Below are positions 1-5,727 of a stretch of DNA of 7,278 nt, one piece after another. The stretch covers positions 1 to 7,278 of the forward strand of contig JAITIH010000350.1 in the NCBI GenBank assembly GCA_031279525.1, given 5' to 3'. The notes beneath the pieces are model-generated. The model was not told the DNA's origin, did no database searches, and saw only the letters and a list, made by a program, of their open reading frames with translations. The stretch's first letter is position 1. The number at the start of each line of letters is the position of its first letter. A program made the translations under genes and the position numbers. Source of the stretch: Deltaproteobacteria bacterium (GTDB lineage: Bacteria; Desulfobacterota; Desulfarculia; Adiutricales; Adiutricaceae).

Positions 1-408
1 GGCCTCAACGTCATGGCCCTCGGCCTCGGCCCACTGCCCGGTGGCCGCGGCCAGCCAGGCCGCGAAAAGGCGGATCTCCGGATCGTTGGGATTCAGTTCG
101 ATGGCCTTGGTCACGAAGACCGCGGCCTCGTCGACCCGGCCGGAGCGGCTTAAGAGCTTGGCCAACTCCATTTTTAAGTAATAGGAGTCCCCCTCGGCCA
201 GGCTCACCGCCTTCCGCATGGACCCCACGGCCGCCTCGTCCCGCCTTTCCAGCTCCTCGTACTGGGACCTTAAAAAAAAGTAATAGCTCTGAGAGAGGGG
301 GCTGTCTTGGATTAATTGGGGCCTAACGCAGCCAGGCCACGCGCCCGCCCCCACAATCATACCCAAGCCAAAGCCGACCCAAAGCAAAACCTTAAAGCAC
401 GTCCGCAT
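1..408 (-). CDS. TPR-repeat lipoprotein-like protein (partial, C-terminus beyond left edge)
   Basis: The frame is open from an ATG at 408 to the left edge (136 codons), with an in-frame TAA immediately upstream, so the start is well fixed. The ribosome binding site is weak (a GGA about 8 nt upstream). Residues 1-26 form a short basic start plus a hydrophobic, glycine-rich stretch ending in WPGC, with Cys27 as a possible lipidation site. Trp at the -3 position is a poor lipobox, so a plain signal peptide or membrane anchor is also possible. Residues about 41-73 and 75-108 read as tetratricopeptide repeats (the second ends ...KAIELNPND), and a third begins at about 109. TPR proteins are helical scaffolds for protein contacts; the partner is unknown. 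The gene starts 39 nt after the rpoH stop codon on the same strand, so co-transcription is likely. Confidence 0.8.
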   Translation of the reverse strand, partial: MRTCFKVLLWVGFGLGMIVGAGAWPGCVRPQLIQDSPLSQSYYFFLRSQYEELERRDEAAVGSMRKAVSLAEGDSYYLKMELAKLLSRSGRVDEAAVFVTKAIELNPNDPEIRLFAAWLAAATGQWAEAEGHDVEA

Positions 409-423
409 ATATTATTCCAGAAC

Positions 424-438
424 CCCGCGTCTCGCGGG
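424..438 (-). other. small hairpin between rpoH and the TPR gene
   Basis: CCCGCG (424-429) and CGCGGG (433-438) form a perfect 6-bp stem with a 3-nt loop, 9 nt past the rpoH stop codon. No T-run follows in the minus direction, so it is unlikely to be an efficient intrinsic terminator. It could be a weak attenuator or a 3'-end stabiliser separating the two genes of the operon. Confidence 0.4.
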
Positions 439-447
439 AATCGTCAT

Positions 448-1467
448 TTATGAGAAAACTTCCAAAGAAGACAACTCCGGCAGCTCTTTCAAGAGGTAAG
501 AGGAGATGGTCTTCTTCAGCCTCTCCTCCAGTTGCCGCACCCTCTCCCGACTGACCCCGAACTCCTCGCCGACTTCCTGCAAAGTCACCGGCTCCTCGGC
601 CAAAAGCCTCTTGTCCAGAATCGTCAGTTCCCTGGCCGACAGGGTATTCCGGAAGCTGGCCAGCTTATGGCTAACCATTTTCCTAATCTGGGCGTCGGCT
701 AGAACGCTGTCGACTCCCCTATCGTTGCTGGGCAAAAGGCTAATCTGGGTCTGGTCCGAGTCGGGCCCCACCGGGGCGTCCAAGGAGACTTCCCGGCCGG
801 CGGCCATGCGGATGTTCATTTCCTTAACGTCGCCCTCGGAGACCCCTAGCCTTTCGGCCAGGATGCCGTAGCCAGGATCGAGTCCCTCCCTTTGGATTTT
901 TTCCTGCTCTTTTTTTAAGTTGTAAAAGAGCTTGCGCTGGGCCTGGGTGGTGCCGACCTTGACCAGCCGCCAGTTGTCCATGATGTACTTTAAAATATAG
1001 GCTTTAATCCAATAGGCGGCGTAGTAGCTAAACTTCACCCCCTTGGACATGTCGTATTTTTTAAGGGCTTGCAAAAGGCCCAAGTTGCCTTCCTGGATCA
1101 GGTCTTGGAGGTTGTTAAGCCAGTGGCTCTGAAACTCCATGGCTATCTTGACCACCAGACGCAGATTGCCGGTCACGAGGCGCTGGGCCGCGTCTTGGTC
1201 GCCGGTGCGCTTGTAGCTCTTTAAAAGCTCGGCCTCCTCCTCTTTGGACAAAAGCTTAAAGCGCTTGACCTCGGACAGGTAAACTTTCAGCGAGTCGGTG
1301 GGCCGAGTCGACGGCGGCTGGGCCAGCGGGCGCTGAACGGGCGGCGGGGCCGGGCGCCGGGGGACCGGAACCGGGGCCGGGCGCCGGGGGACCGGAACCG
1401 GGGCCGCGGGCCTTTCCGTCACGGCCAAAGTCGTCTGGTCTGGCCATCGTCGCTCTAAATCGCCCAT
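448..1467 (-). CDS. rpoH: RNA polymerase sigma factor, RpoH (sigma-32) type
   Basis: This 339-aa sigma-70-family protein directs RNA polymerase to a dedicated promoter class, in known RpoH proteins the heat-shock and proteostasis promoters. Residues 58-90 are region 1.2. Residues about 96-172 are region 2, including QDLIQEGNLGLLQALKKYD (121-139) and an FSYYAAYWIKAYI core-binding and -10 recognition helix (146-158). QRKLFYNLKK (177-186) matches the RpoH box that separates sigma-32 from RpoD and FliA types. Residues 295-320 (TLQEVGEEFGVSRERVRQLE...) are the region 4.2 helix-turn-helix for the -35 element. It is longer than the roughly 285-aa E. coli protein because of a proline-rich, probably disordered extension (residues 18-57) containing two near-identical 9-residue PVPVPRRPA units. 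The ATG at 1467 is preceded by GGAGG at 1481-1485, 13 nt away with a hairpin between. The gene is followed by the TPR gene. Confidence 0.9.
   Translation of the reverse strand: MGDLERRWPDQTTLAVTERPAAPVPVPRRPAPVPVPRRPAPPPVQRPLAQPPSTRPTDSLKVYLSEVKRFKLLSKEEEAELLKSYKRTGDQDAAQRLVTGNLRLVVKIAMEFQSHWLNNLQDLIQEGNLGLLQALKKYDMSKGVKFSYYAAYWIKAYILKYIMDNWRLVKVGTTQAQRKLFYNLKKEQEKIQREGLDPGYGILAERLGVSEGDVKEMNIRMAAGREVSLDAPVGPDSDQTQISLLPSNDRGVDSVLADAQIRKMVSHKLASFRNTLSARELTILDKRLLAEEPVTLQEVGEEFGVSRERVRQLEERLKKTISSYLLKELPELSSLEVFS
1346..1406 (-). repeat. 27-bp tandem repeat encoding the rpoH proline-rich linker
   Basis: Two identical 27-bp copies lie at 1346-1372 and 1373-1399, with the first 7 bases of a third copy at 1400-1406. 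Each copy encodes nine residues, mostly Pro, Val and Arg, so copy-number change stays in frame and would only lengthen or shorten the linker ahead of region 1.2. Confidence 0.9.
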
Positions 1468-1485
1468 GGATAGCGCCTATCCTCC
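1468..1485 (-). promoter_or_regulatory. rpoH ribosome binding site with an overlapping hairpin
   Basis: On the minus strand GGAGG (1481-1485) is followed directly by GGATAG-GCG-CTATCC and then ATG. The two arms (1468-1473 and 1477-1482) pair perfectly over 6 bp, and the stem includes the last two bases of the Shine-Dalgarno. The linear spacing of 13 nt is long. Melting the stem would expose the site, while folding it would hide part of it or alternatively shorten the effective distance. This is a candidate translational switch; the function is inferred. Confidence 0.5.
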
Positions 1486-1549
1486 AAAATCTAAAAACTT
1501 CGCCAAAACTTAACGCCAGGCCTTTCGCCTTCCCAAAACGGTAAAGCCA

Positions 1550-1646
1550 GTTCCCATAAGGAACCGGCCCGCGCCGCCGGTTTGGCCTTAAAACCCCTTC
1601 CTAAGGGATTCGCCGCCAAATGTCGAGGCGTTAGGCGCTAATCGCC
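1550..1646 (-). other. cluster of hairpins in the probable rpoH leader
   Basis: Four short inverted repeats lie close together: 1550-1554/1560-1564 (5 bp); 1562-1568/1576-1582 (7 bp, AACCGGC/GCCGGTT); 1595-1599/1603-1607 (5 bp); and 1627-1634/1638-1646 (8 bp with one bulge, 3-nt loop). The first two share bases and are mutually exclusive. If rpoH is transcribed from the AT-rich island at 1680-1860, all would be in its mRNA leader. No gene is visible in this stretch. Confidence 0.4.
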
Positions 1647-1730
1647 GCCGACCCAGCCACTCTCAATCTATCAAAATAAGGCTTGATTAAAAAATTTCTG
1701 CGATTGAGTAGAGATAAAAGATATAGTTAA

Positions 1731-1770
1731 ATCTAATATTATTATAAAACATTAGATAGCAAACTATTGA
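1731..1770 (-). promoter_or_regulatory. candidate rpoH promoter inside an inverted repeat
   Basis: On the minus strand a perfect TATAAT lies at 1746-1741 within an AT-rich island. The best -35 is weak (TCAATA at 1770-1765, spacing 18). ATCTAAT (1731-1737) and ATTAGAT (1751-1757) form a perfect 7-bp inverted repeat with 20 bp between half-site starts, bracketing the -10. This has the geometry of an operator for a dimeric regulator. Initiation near 1734 would give a leader of about 265 nt. There is no experimental support. Confidence 0.4.
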
Positions 1771-1774
1771 TTAA

Positions 1775-2505
1775 CGTTAGCCATAAGATATTAATTCAAA
1801 CATGCGTTATTTTACGAAACAGATCTATAAAACTGCCAAAACCTAAAAATTTGCGCTTGGCGAACCTTCCGACCCTAATAAATCAGATTGATTTTATCAT
1901 AAGGCCAGGCCCTTGTTAAGAAGAAAGATCGCCCCGCCCCAAGGCCCGCGAATGGGCCGAAAGAAAAACGCCTTTTGGCCCAAAAAACTTCAAGCCCTCG
2001 CCAAAAAAGCCGCTTTTTGGATCGCCATTTAGGCCCGCCTCTGGCCGACCCGCCAAGGCTTTAGGCCCCACGGCCGCTTTCCCCGTAGTAGGCCCCGCGA
2101 GCCTGCCCTTGGCCCCTGGCTTTGGTGAGCGGCCGTCCTCTACCGAGGTCAAAGAGGGACCTGGCCGCGGGCCGAGGCGGCTAGGCGGCCCCAAGGCCGC
2201 CTTTAGGGCTTAGGGCCTTAAGGCTCGCCTAAGGGTCAGCCCTCGGTCGACCCAAAATGGAGTCGACTAACCCAAATCCCCCGCCAGGCCGTTCGGCCTA
2301 TAAATAATGGTTACCCTCTCGCGCCTTGGCCTTAAAGGCCAGGGGGCCAACTTGGCCCTTTGGCATTGGCCTGGATTTAGGGCCGCCTTTTGGCCCCGCC
2401 TCTTGGCAAGGCCCAGGGCTCGCCCTAAGCCACTAGGCGCGCCTGGCCTTTGGCCCAACCTCGCCTCTTCCCTTGGCTAAGCCTCATATTAAATTTTAAG
2501 TCTGG
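1775..2505. other. intergenic spacer: AT-rich flanks around a GGCC-dense block, no convincing gene
   Basis: The AT-rich island continues to about 1900 and contains a 15-bp dyad, AAATCA-gat-TGATTT (1880-1894). From about 1900 to 2460 the DNA turns GC-rich and is crowded with GGCC, roughly 30 occurrences by eye, often as TTGGCC, AAGGCC or AGGGCC, producing many small palindromes. Short open frames of 92 and 63 codons on the minus strand have no recognisable product, no good ribosome binding site and biased composition explained by the repeats. No tRNA or CRISPR was seen. Confidence 0.6.
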
Positions 2506-2506
2506 C

Positions 2507-2552
2507 TAAATCTAAAGTTAAGATTTAAAAAAATTAAATTTTTTAAAAAAAA
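2507..2552. promoter_or_regulatory. AT-rich dyads upstream of the flagellin promoter
   Basis: TAAATCT (2507-2513) and AGATTTA (2521-2527) form a 7-bp inverted repeat with a 7-nt spacer. TTTAAAAAA (2524-2532) and TTTTTTAAA (2539-2547) form a 9-bp one with a 6-nt spacer. The A-tract at 2545-2552 lies just upstream of the -35 element, where an UP element would contact the alpha subunits of RNA polymerase. An activator site is also possible. Confidence 0.4.
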
Positions 2553-2555
2553 CGT

Positions 2556-2582
2556 TAAAGTTCTTTTCCATGATTCCGATAA
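2556..2582 (+). promoter_or_regulatory. sigma-28 (FliA) promoter of the flagellin gene
   Basis: TAAAGTTC (2556-2563), 11 bases, then TCCGATAA (2575-2582). The FliA consensus is TAAAGTTT-N11-GCCGATAA, so 14 of 16 defined bases match with the exact spacing. Transcription should begin near 2589-2590, about 58 nt before the flagellin start. This predicts a fliA gene elsewhere in the genome and late-class, hook-completion-dependent expression. Confidence 0.88.
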
Positions 2583-2596
2583 GATATTTGAAGAAA

Positions 2597-2614
2597 GTTT
2601 GAGGCCCCTCAAAC
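2597..2614 (+). other. 5' leader hairpin of the flagellin mRNA
   Basis: GTTTGAGG (2597-2604) and CCTCAAAC (2607-2614) are perfectly complementary. With a 4-nt loop this gives a 7-bp stem starting about 8 nt into the predicted transcript. Hairpins at the extreme 5' end often stabilise abundant mRNAs; it may also shape access to the ribosome binding site downstream. Confidence 0.55.
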
Positions 2615-2627
2615 ATCGTCGGGCGAA

Positions 2628-2641
2628 AAGGAGTCAGGAGG
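2628..2641 (+). promoter_or_regulatory. flagellin ribosome binding site with a second GGA motif
   Basis: AGGAGG at 2636-2641 lies 6 nt from the ATG and is a strong Shine-Dalgarno. A second AAGGAG at 2628-2633 lies upstream. Two GGA cores seven bases apart, one inside the Shine-Dalgarno, resemble the arrangement by which CsrA represses flagellin translation in Bacillus hag. CsrA binding is inferred; neither csrA nor fliW is in the window. Confidence 0.5.
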
Positions 2642-2647
2642 CGCGTT

Positions 2648-4531
2648 ATGGGAATCGTCATTAATCACAACATGCCGGCGCTTTTCGCCGCCAACGCGCT
2701 AGACCGCAGCTACGGGCGGTTGGCCTTAAACACCCAGCGCCTTTCCACTGGCCTTAGAATCGTCTCGGCGTCCGACGACCCGGCCGGCTACGGCATCCGG
2801 GAAGTGATGCGCACCGAGCTTCAGGTCAACCAGCAGGGGATGCGGAACGTGGCCGACGCCATCAGCCTCATCGAGACCGCCGAAGGGGCCATGTCCATTA
2901 TCGACGAGAAGCTGCTTCGCATGAAAGAATTGGCCGAGCAGGCGGCCACCGGCACATACACCACGCTCCAGCGAGAAATCATCAACTCCGAGTATCAGGC
3001 CATGGCCGCGGAGATCGACCGCATCGCCAACGCCACTGAGTTTAACGGGGTCAAACTCCTAGACGGCTCGGCCAACCTTAACCACCATGGCCAAGGCTTT
3101 AAGGTCCACTTCGGGCTTGAGGACAACAAAGCCGAGGACTATTATTTCATAAAGGTTTGCGATTTGAGGGCCACCGCCTCCACCGGCCTTAGGATCGCCG
3201 GCGACGCCAAGAACGACATTTGGAGCACGACCCCCTTCACCGGCGGCCAGGGGCCGGACGGCTGCTGCGGCGGCGGCGTCCCCAGCCTCTCTCAGGCCGT
3301 CTCGGGTTGGACTGAGGGCCAGATCTTCAGTTACGGCTACAACTGGGACTTGGGCGAGCCCAACGACGAGAGCCTCTCCAAAGGCCGCTACGTGGCCGGG
3401 GCCTATCAAATTGGGGCCAACGCCACCTTAGGCCAGCTGGTCAATCAGGTCAACCAGGGGACCCAGTCCCGGGTGCGGATCGACATTAAGAACGACGCCG
3501 ACGCCAACTACCTGGTTGGCGGCAGCGCTAGCCAGAACGTCACCAGGATTTGCCTGGGCGACGAGATCTACTACCTCGGCAGCTACTCCATGGCCGTCAG
3601 CGCCTGCCAAGGCGAGGCCTCGGCCTACCAGTTCGTCAGCATCAGCGCCCACGCCAGCGCCCAGGCCAGCTTCCAGCTTTCGGCCTACAACAGCGTGGCC
3701 GTGCCCTTGGTCAGAGCCATCAACGCCGAGAGCGACTCGTTTTGGGCCAAGCTTGAGACGACCCAGTATCGTTCCGGCTACACCACCATTTACGTCTTTA
3801 ACCAACAAGGCGGCGACCACGACGACCTGACCGGCAGCGACCAGAGCCTAGGGGCCGCCATGGACCAAGTCGCGGGCTTGTCCTCGGCCATTATGTGGTA
3901 CAACGACGAGACCGAGACGGAAGGGACCGTCGGGGCCAACTTTGGGAACGGCGGCGAGTTCTGGGGGGTTATGCGGGCCGAGCCCACCGCTTACGGCACC
4001 TGGGGCGTCCGCCTGGACGGCCGGGACTCCGGCGACCAAAGGGACCTGTGGATCTTAAACGCCGGCCAGAGCGACAAAGTCCCCTCCATATACGACCTGG
4101 ACTTTTACTGGACCGGCGGGTCGGCTTTCGGCCACTACGCCAACGCCTCTGGCCAGTCCTGGGTCGTCGGCTTAAACCGAGAGACCTTCACCGAAGTCCA
4201 AAACGCCTCCGACGGCGACTGGGCCGGGGCCAACGTCAGGACCCAGAGCGCGGCCCAGGAGGCTCTGGACGCCCTGGACGCGGCCATTTTAAAGAAAGAG
4301 CGCTGCCGGTCCAACATGGGGGCCTACTTAAACCGGCTCCAGAACACCCTGGCCAACATGGAGGTCGAGTACGACACTCTGCAGGCCGCCGAAAGCCGAA
4401 TATCCGACGTGGACATCGCCACCGAGATGACGGATTTCGTCCGCAACCAGATCCTCTCCCAGGCCGCCGTGTCCATCTTAAGCCAGGCCAACGCCCTCCC
4501 GGAAATGGCCTTAAGCTTGCTTAACGGCTAA
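2648..4531 (+). CDS. flagellin (filament subunit) with a large surface insert
   Basis: This 627-aa subunit is exported through the flagellar type III system and polymerised into the filament. Residues 1-140 are the conserved N-terminal D0/D1 helices (VINHNMPAL, QRLSTGLRIVSASDDPAG at 30-47, RMKELAEQAATGTY at 91-104, EFNGVKLLDG at 131-140). Residues about 533-627 are the C-terminal D1/D0 (AAESRISDVDIATEM at 580-594, ending ALSLLNG). Both ends look like Desulfovibrio flagellins. The insert of about 390 residues holds two stretches resembling flagellin hook IN motifs, near 260-280 and 352-395. It is rich in Trp, Tyr, Gly and Asp. Six cysteines (171, 206, 207, 302, 320, 553) are unusual for a flagellin. 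The start has a strong Shine-Dalgarno and a sigma-28 promoter. The 206-aa gene follows after 67 nt. Confidence 0.95.
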   Translation: MGIVINHNMPALFAANALDRSYGRLALNTQRLSTGLRIVSASDDPAGYGIREVMRTELQVNQQGMRNVADAISLIETAEGAMSIIDEKLLRMKELAEQAATGTYTTLQREIINSEYQAMAAEIDRIANATEFNGVKLLDGSANLNHHGQGFKVHFGLEDNKAEDYYFIKVCDLRATASTGLRIAGDAKNDIWSTTPFTGGQGPDGCCGGGVPSLSQAVSGWTEGQIFSYGYNWDLGEPNDESLSKGRYVAGAYQIGANATLGQLVNQVNQGTQSRVRIDIKNDADANYLVGGSASQNVTRICLGDEIYYLGSYSMAVSACQGEASAYQFVSISAHASAQASFQLSAYNSVAVPLVRAINAESDSFWAKLETTQYRSGYTTIYVFNQQGGDHDDLTGSDQSLGAAMDQVAGLSSAIMWYNDETETEGTVGANFGNGGEFWGVMRAEPTAYGTWGVRLDGRDSGDQRDLWILNAGQSDKVPSIYDLDFYWTGGSAFGHYANASGQSWVVGLNRETFTEVQNASDGDWAGANVRTQSAAQEALDALDAAILKKERCRSNMGAYLNRLQNTLANMEVEYDTLQAAESRISDVDIATEMTDFVRNQILSQAAVSILSQANALPEMALSLLNG

Positions 4532-4566
4532 GGCCAACGCGGAGCTTTCCCTAACCACTAAGCCAG

Positions 4567-4583
4567 CGGCCCTTTTAGGGCCG
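4567..4583 (+). other. intercistronic hairpin after the flagellin gene
   Basis: CGGCCCT (4567-4573) and AGGGCCG (4577-4583) form a perfect 7-bp stem with a TTT loop, between the flagellin stop and the ribosome binding site of the next gene. No T-run follows. It may lower read-through or protect the flagellin mRNA 3' end, which would make the two products unequal in amount. Confidence 0.5.
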
Positions 4584-4598
4584 ACGCGAGGAGACGCC

Positions 4599-5219
4599 AT
4601 GACTACCGTCAAAGACTTTCAGGAAATTAACGCCATCGCCGGCTTACTAGCCACCGGCTTGGCCGAGGCTCCGCCGGAAGGCATGCCGGCGGACGTGGCC
4701 GAGGCCCTTAAGGCGGCGAAAAAACAGGTCGAGGATCTGCCCCAGGTCATCGACGACTTAAACCTCGCCTTTAACCGCTACCTGACCCTAAGCAGGACCG
4801 TCAAGCGGATGCAAACCTTGGCCCGCGACTCGGTTTTCTTGGGCGAAGGGCGGGAGGAAGACCAGTTCCGCCATGATTTGGAGGCCGAGTTCGCCTATTT
4901 GGCCAGCGTCGTGGCCGCCGAGGCCGGGATCCGGCACTTTCAGGGCAGCGGGCTGTCCGTCTTGACCGCTAAGTCGGCCCAGGCCGCCGCCAAGGTCTTA
5001 AGTTACCTTGACCCGGTCATGGAAAACCTGGACTACGAGATTCGCGGCCAAAAGAGCCTCATCTTGGAAGCCATCAACGAAACCGTCAACTTCATGGGCA
5101 TAGTGGCCCAGTCTTACCCCGAGGCCAAAGGCGTCGAGGCCATCCGGCAAGCCTTAGGCAAGGTTAAGCTGCCAAGCGACCTTAACGACCCGGTCGTAAT
5201 GACCCCGACTCTGCACTGA
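4599..5219 (+). CDS. 206-aa helical protein, possibly a flagellin-derived accessory protein
   Basis: I do not recognise a named family. The ATG at 4599 has GAGGAG 5 nt upstream. The protein has no cysteines, signal peptide or membrane segment and appears almost wholly helical. Several landmarks fall in the order and near-spacing of flagellin: LATGL (17-21; flagellin LSTGL), RMQTLA (70-75; flagellin RMKELA) and FQGSGL (114-119; flagellin FNGVKLL). Intervals are 53 and 44 residues, against 59 and 41 in the neighbour. Residues 132-166 could correspond to the C-terminal D1 helix, more weakly. The flagellin N-terminal export region and C-terminal D0 (LPEMALSLL) are absent. It follows the flagellin, probably in the same sigma-28 operon. 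A cytoplasmic flagellin-binding partner, a minor filament or cap component, or a decayed paralogue all fit. The coding call is firm; the relationship is tentative. Confidence 0.85.
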   Translation: MTTVKDFQEINAIAGLLATGLAEAPPEGMPADVAEALKAAKKQVEDLPQVIDDLNLAFNRYLTLSRTVKRMQTLARDSVFLGEGREEDQFRHDLEAEFAYLASVVAAEAGIRHFQGSGLSVLTAKSAQAAAKVLSYLDPVMENLDYEIRGQKSLILEAINETVNFMGIVAQSYPEAKGVEAIRQALGKVKLPSDLNDPVVMTPTLH

Positions 5220-5373
5220 GGGGCCGGGCCTCATGAAAAAGCCCCACGCCTGGCTGGCCAAAAAGCCGCCCGGAGCTTTGGGCCGCCCCAAAGCCCCTCG
5301 CCGCCGAAAGGCCGTCGGGGCCCCTGACCCCCGACCGGCCCCTTCCGCCATAGACCTTGGCCTTAGGCCAAAA
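5220..5373. other. GC-rich spacer with small palindromes
   Basis: There is no credible gene here. A weak hairpin overlaps the stop codon of the 206-aa gene (TGAGG 5217-5221 with CCTCA 5229-5233), and TTGGCC-tta-GGCCAA lies at 5357-5371. Neither has a T-tract suited to ending plus-strand transcription. The composition resembles the GGCC-dense spacer at 1900-2460. Confidence 0.5.
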
Positions 5374-5381
5374 ATCGGGTA

Positions 5382-5448
5382 GGAGGCGGGGTCTCCCCCG
5401 CCGTCCTCCCAACGCCACGCGTGCGTGCCGTTCGGTATACGGCGGTTC
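5382..5448 (-). other. group II intron domain V and VI
   Basis: On the minus strand 5448-5425 reads GAACCGCCGTATACCGAACGG and onward, the 5' strand and apex of many bacterial intron domain V hairpins, including the CGC triad used by class C. The 3' strand is altered: family members usually read ACGGTGGTG where this has ACGCGTGGCG, so the lower stem is imperfect. Domain VI follows with GGCGGGG-GAGA-CCCCGCC pairing (5385-5402), a GNRA-type loop, and an outer GGAGG/CCTCC pairing. Confidence 0.65.
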
Positions 5449-5481
5449 GATGATAAAGCGTTTACTTCCCACGAAGTTAGT

Positions 5482-5727
5482 TTTTCGCCCAAGCGACTCG
5501 TCATAACCTTGGTTAGCCAACCGCCGGTTGGTTATGACTGTGGCAAGGATTGGGCTCTTGGCTATGCGCCAATACCCTTTTCGAGCTTTGGCCCACATCC
5601 GCGCCCTCTCCTCGTCCACTCCGAATTTCCGTAGGTTCTTAAACCTGGTTTTGACCCGCATCCACCGCTTCCAGACGCGCGTTCTAAGCCGCCTTCGAAT
5701 CCATCCATCCAGAGCTATGAGCCTCGT
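5482..5727 (-). pseudogene. group II intron reverse transcriptase/maturase, C-terminal fragment
   Basis: The frame reads LDGWIRRRLR (about 5712-5683), VWKRW, RVKTRFKNLRKFGVDEERA and ARKGYWRIAKSPIL, then TNRRL. This is the maturase-specific (GIIM) domain and C-terminus of group II intron proteins. The whole reverse transcriptase palm is absent, no start precedes it, and an in-frame TAG lies at 5734-5736 in what is intron domain I sequence. The open frame that continues past about 5482 runs through domains V/VI and out of the intron, so its tail is not maturase. The fragment is a relic of the intron's internal deletion. Confidence 0.85.

Noticed and set aside
506..871. A 121-codon plus-strand open frame
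   Set aside because: It lies antisense inside the well-supported rpoH gene and shows no recognisable product.
1916..2458. Two minus-strand open frames of 92 and 63 codons in the GC-rich spacer
   Set aside because: Their products are Gly/Pro/Arg-rich without recognisable motifs, have no good ribosome binding site, and are explained by GC-rich, stop-poor sequence.
4599..5219. Assignment of the 206-aa protein to FliW, FliS, FlaG or FliD
   Set aside because: Length and visible motifs do not match these families; only a tentative flagellin-like pattern is seen.
5500..5538. Nested inverted repeats (9-bp outer arms 5500-5508/5530-5538, 6-bp inner arms 5517-5522/5526-5531)
   Set aside because: They lie within conserved maturase coding sequence and are probably incidental rather than a separate element.
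5182..5661. A 159-codon minus-strand open frame as an intact gene
   Set aside because: Its first 50 or so codons are the tail of an intron maturase that begins further upstream, and the rest reads through intron domains V/VI and beyond the intron end. It is a fragment, not a gene.
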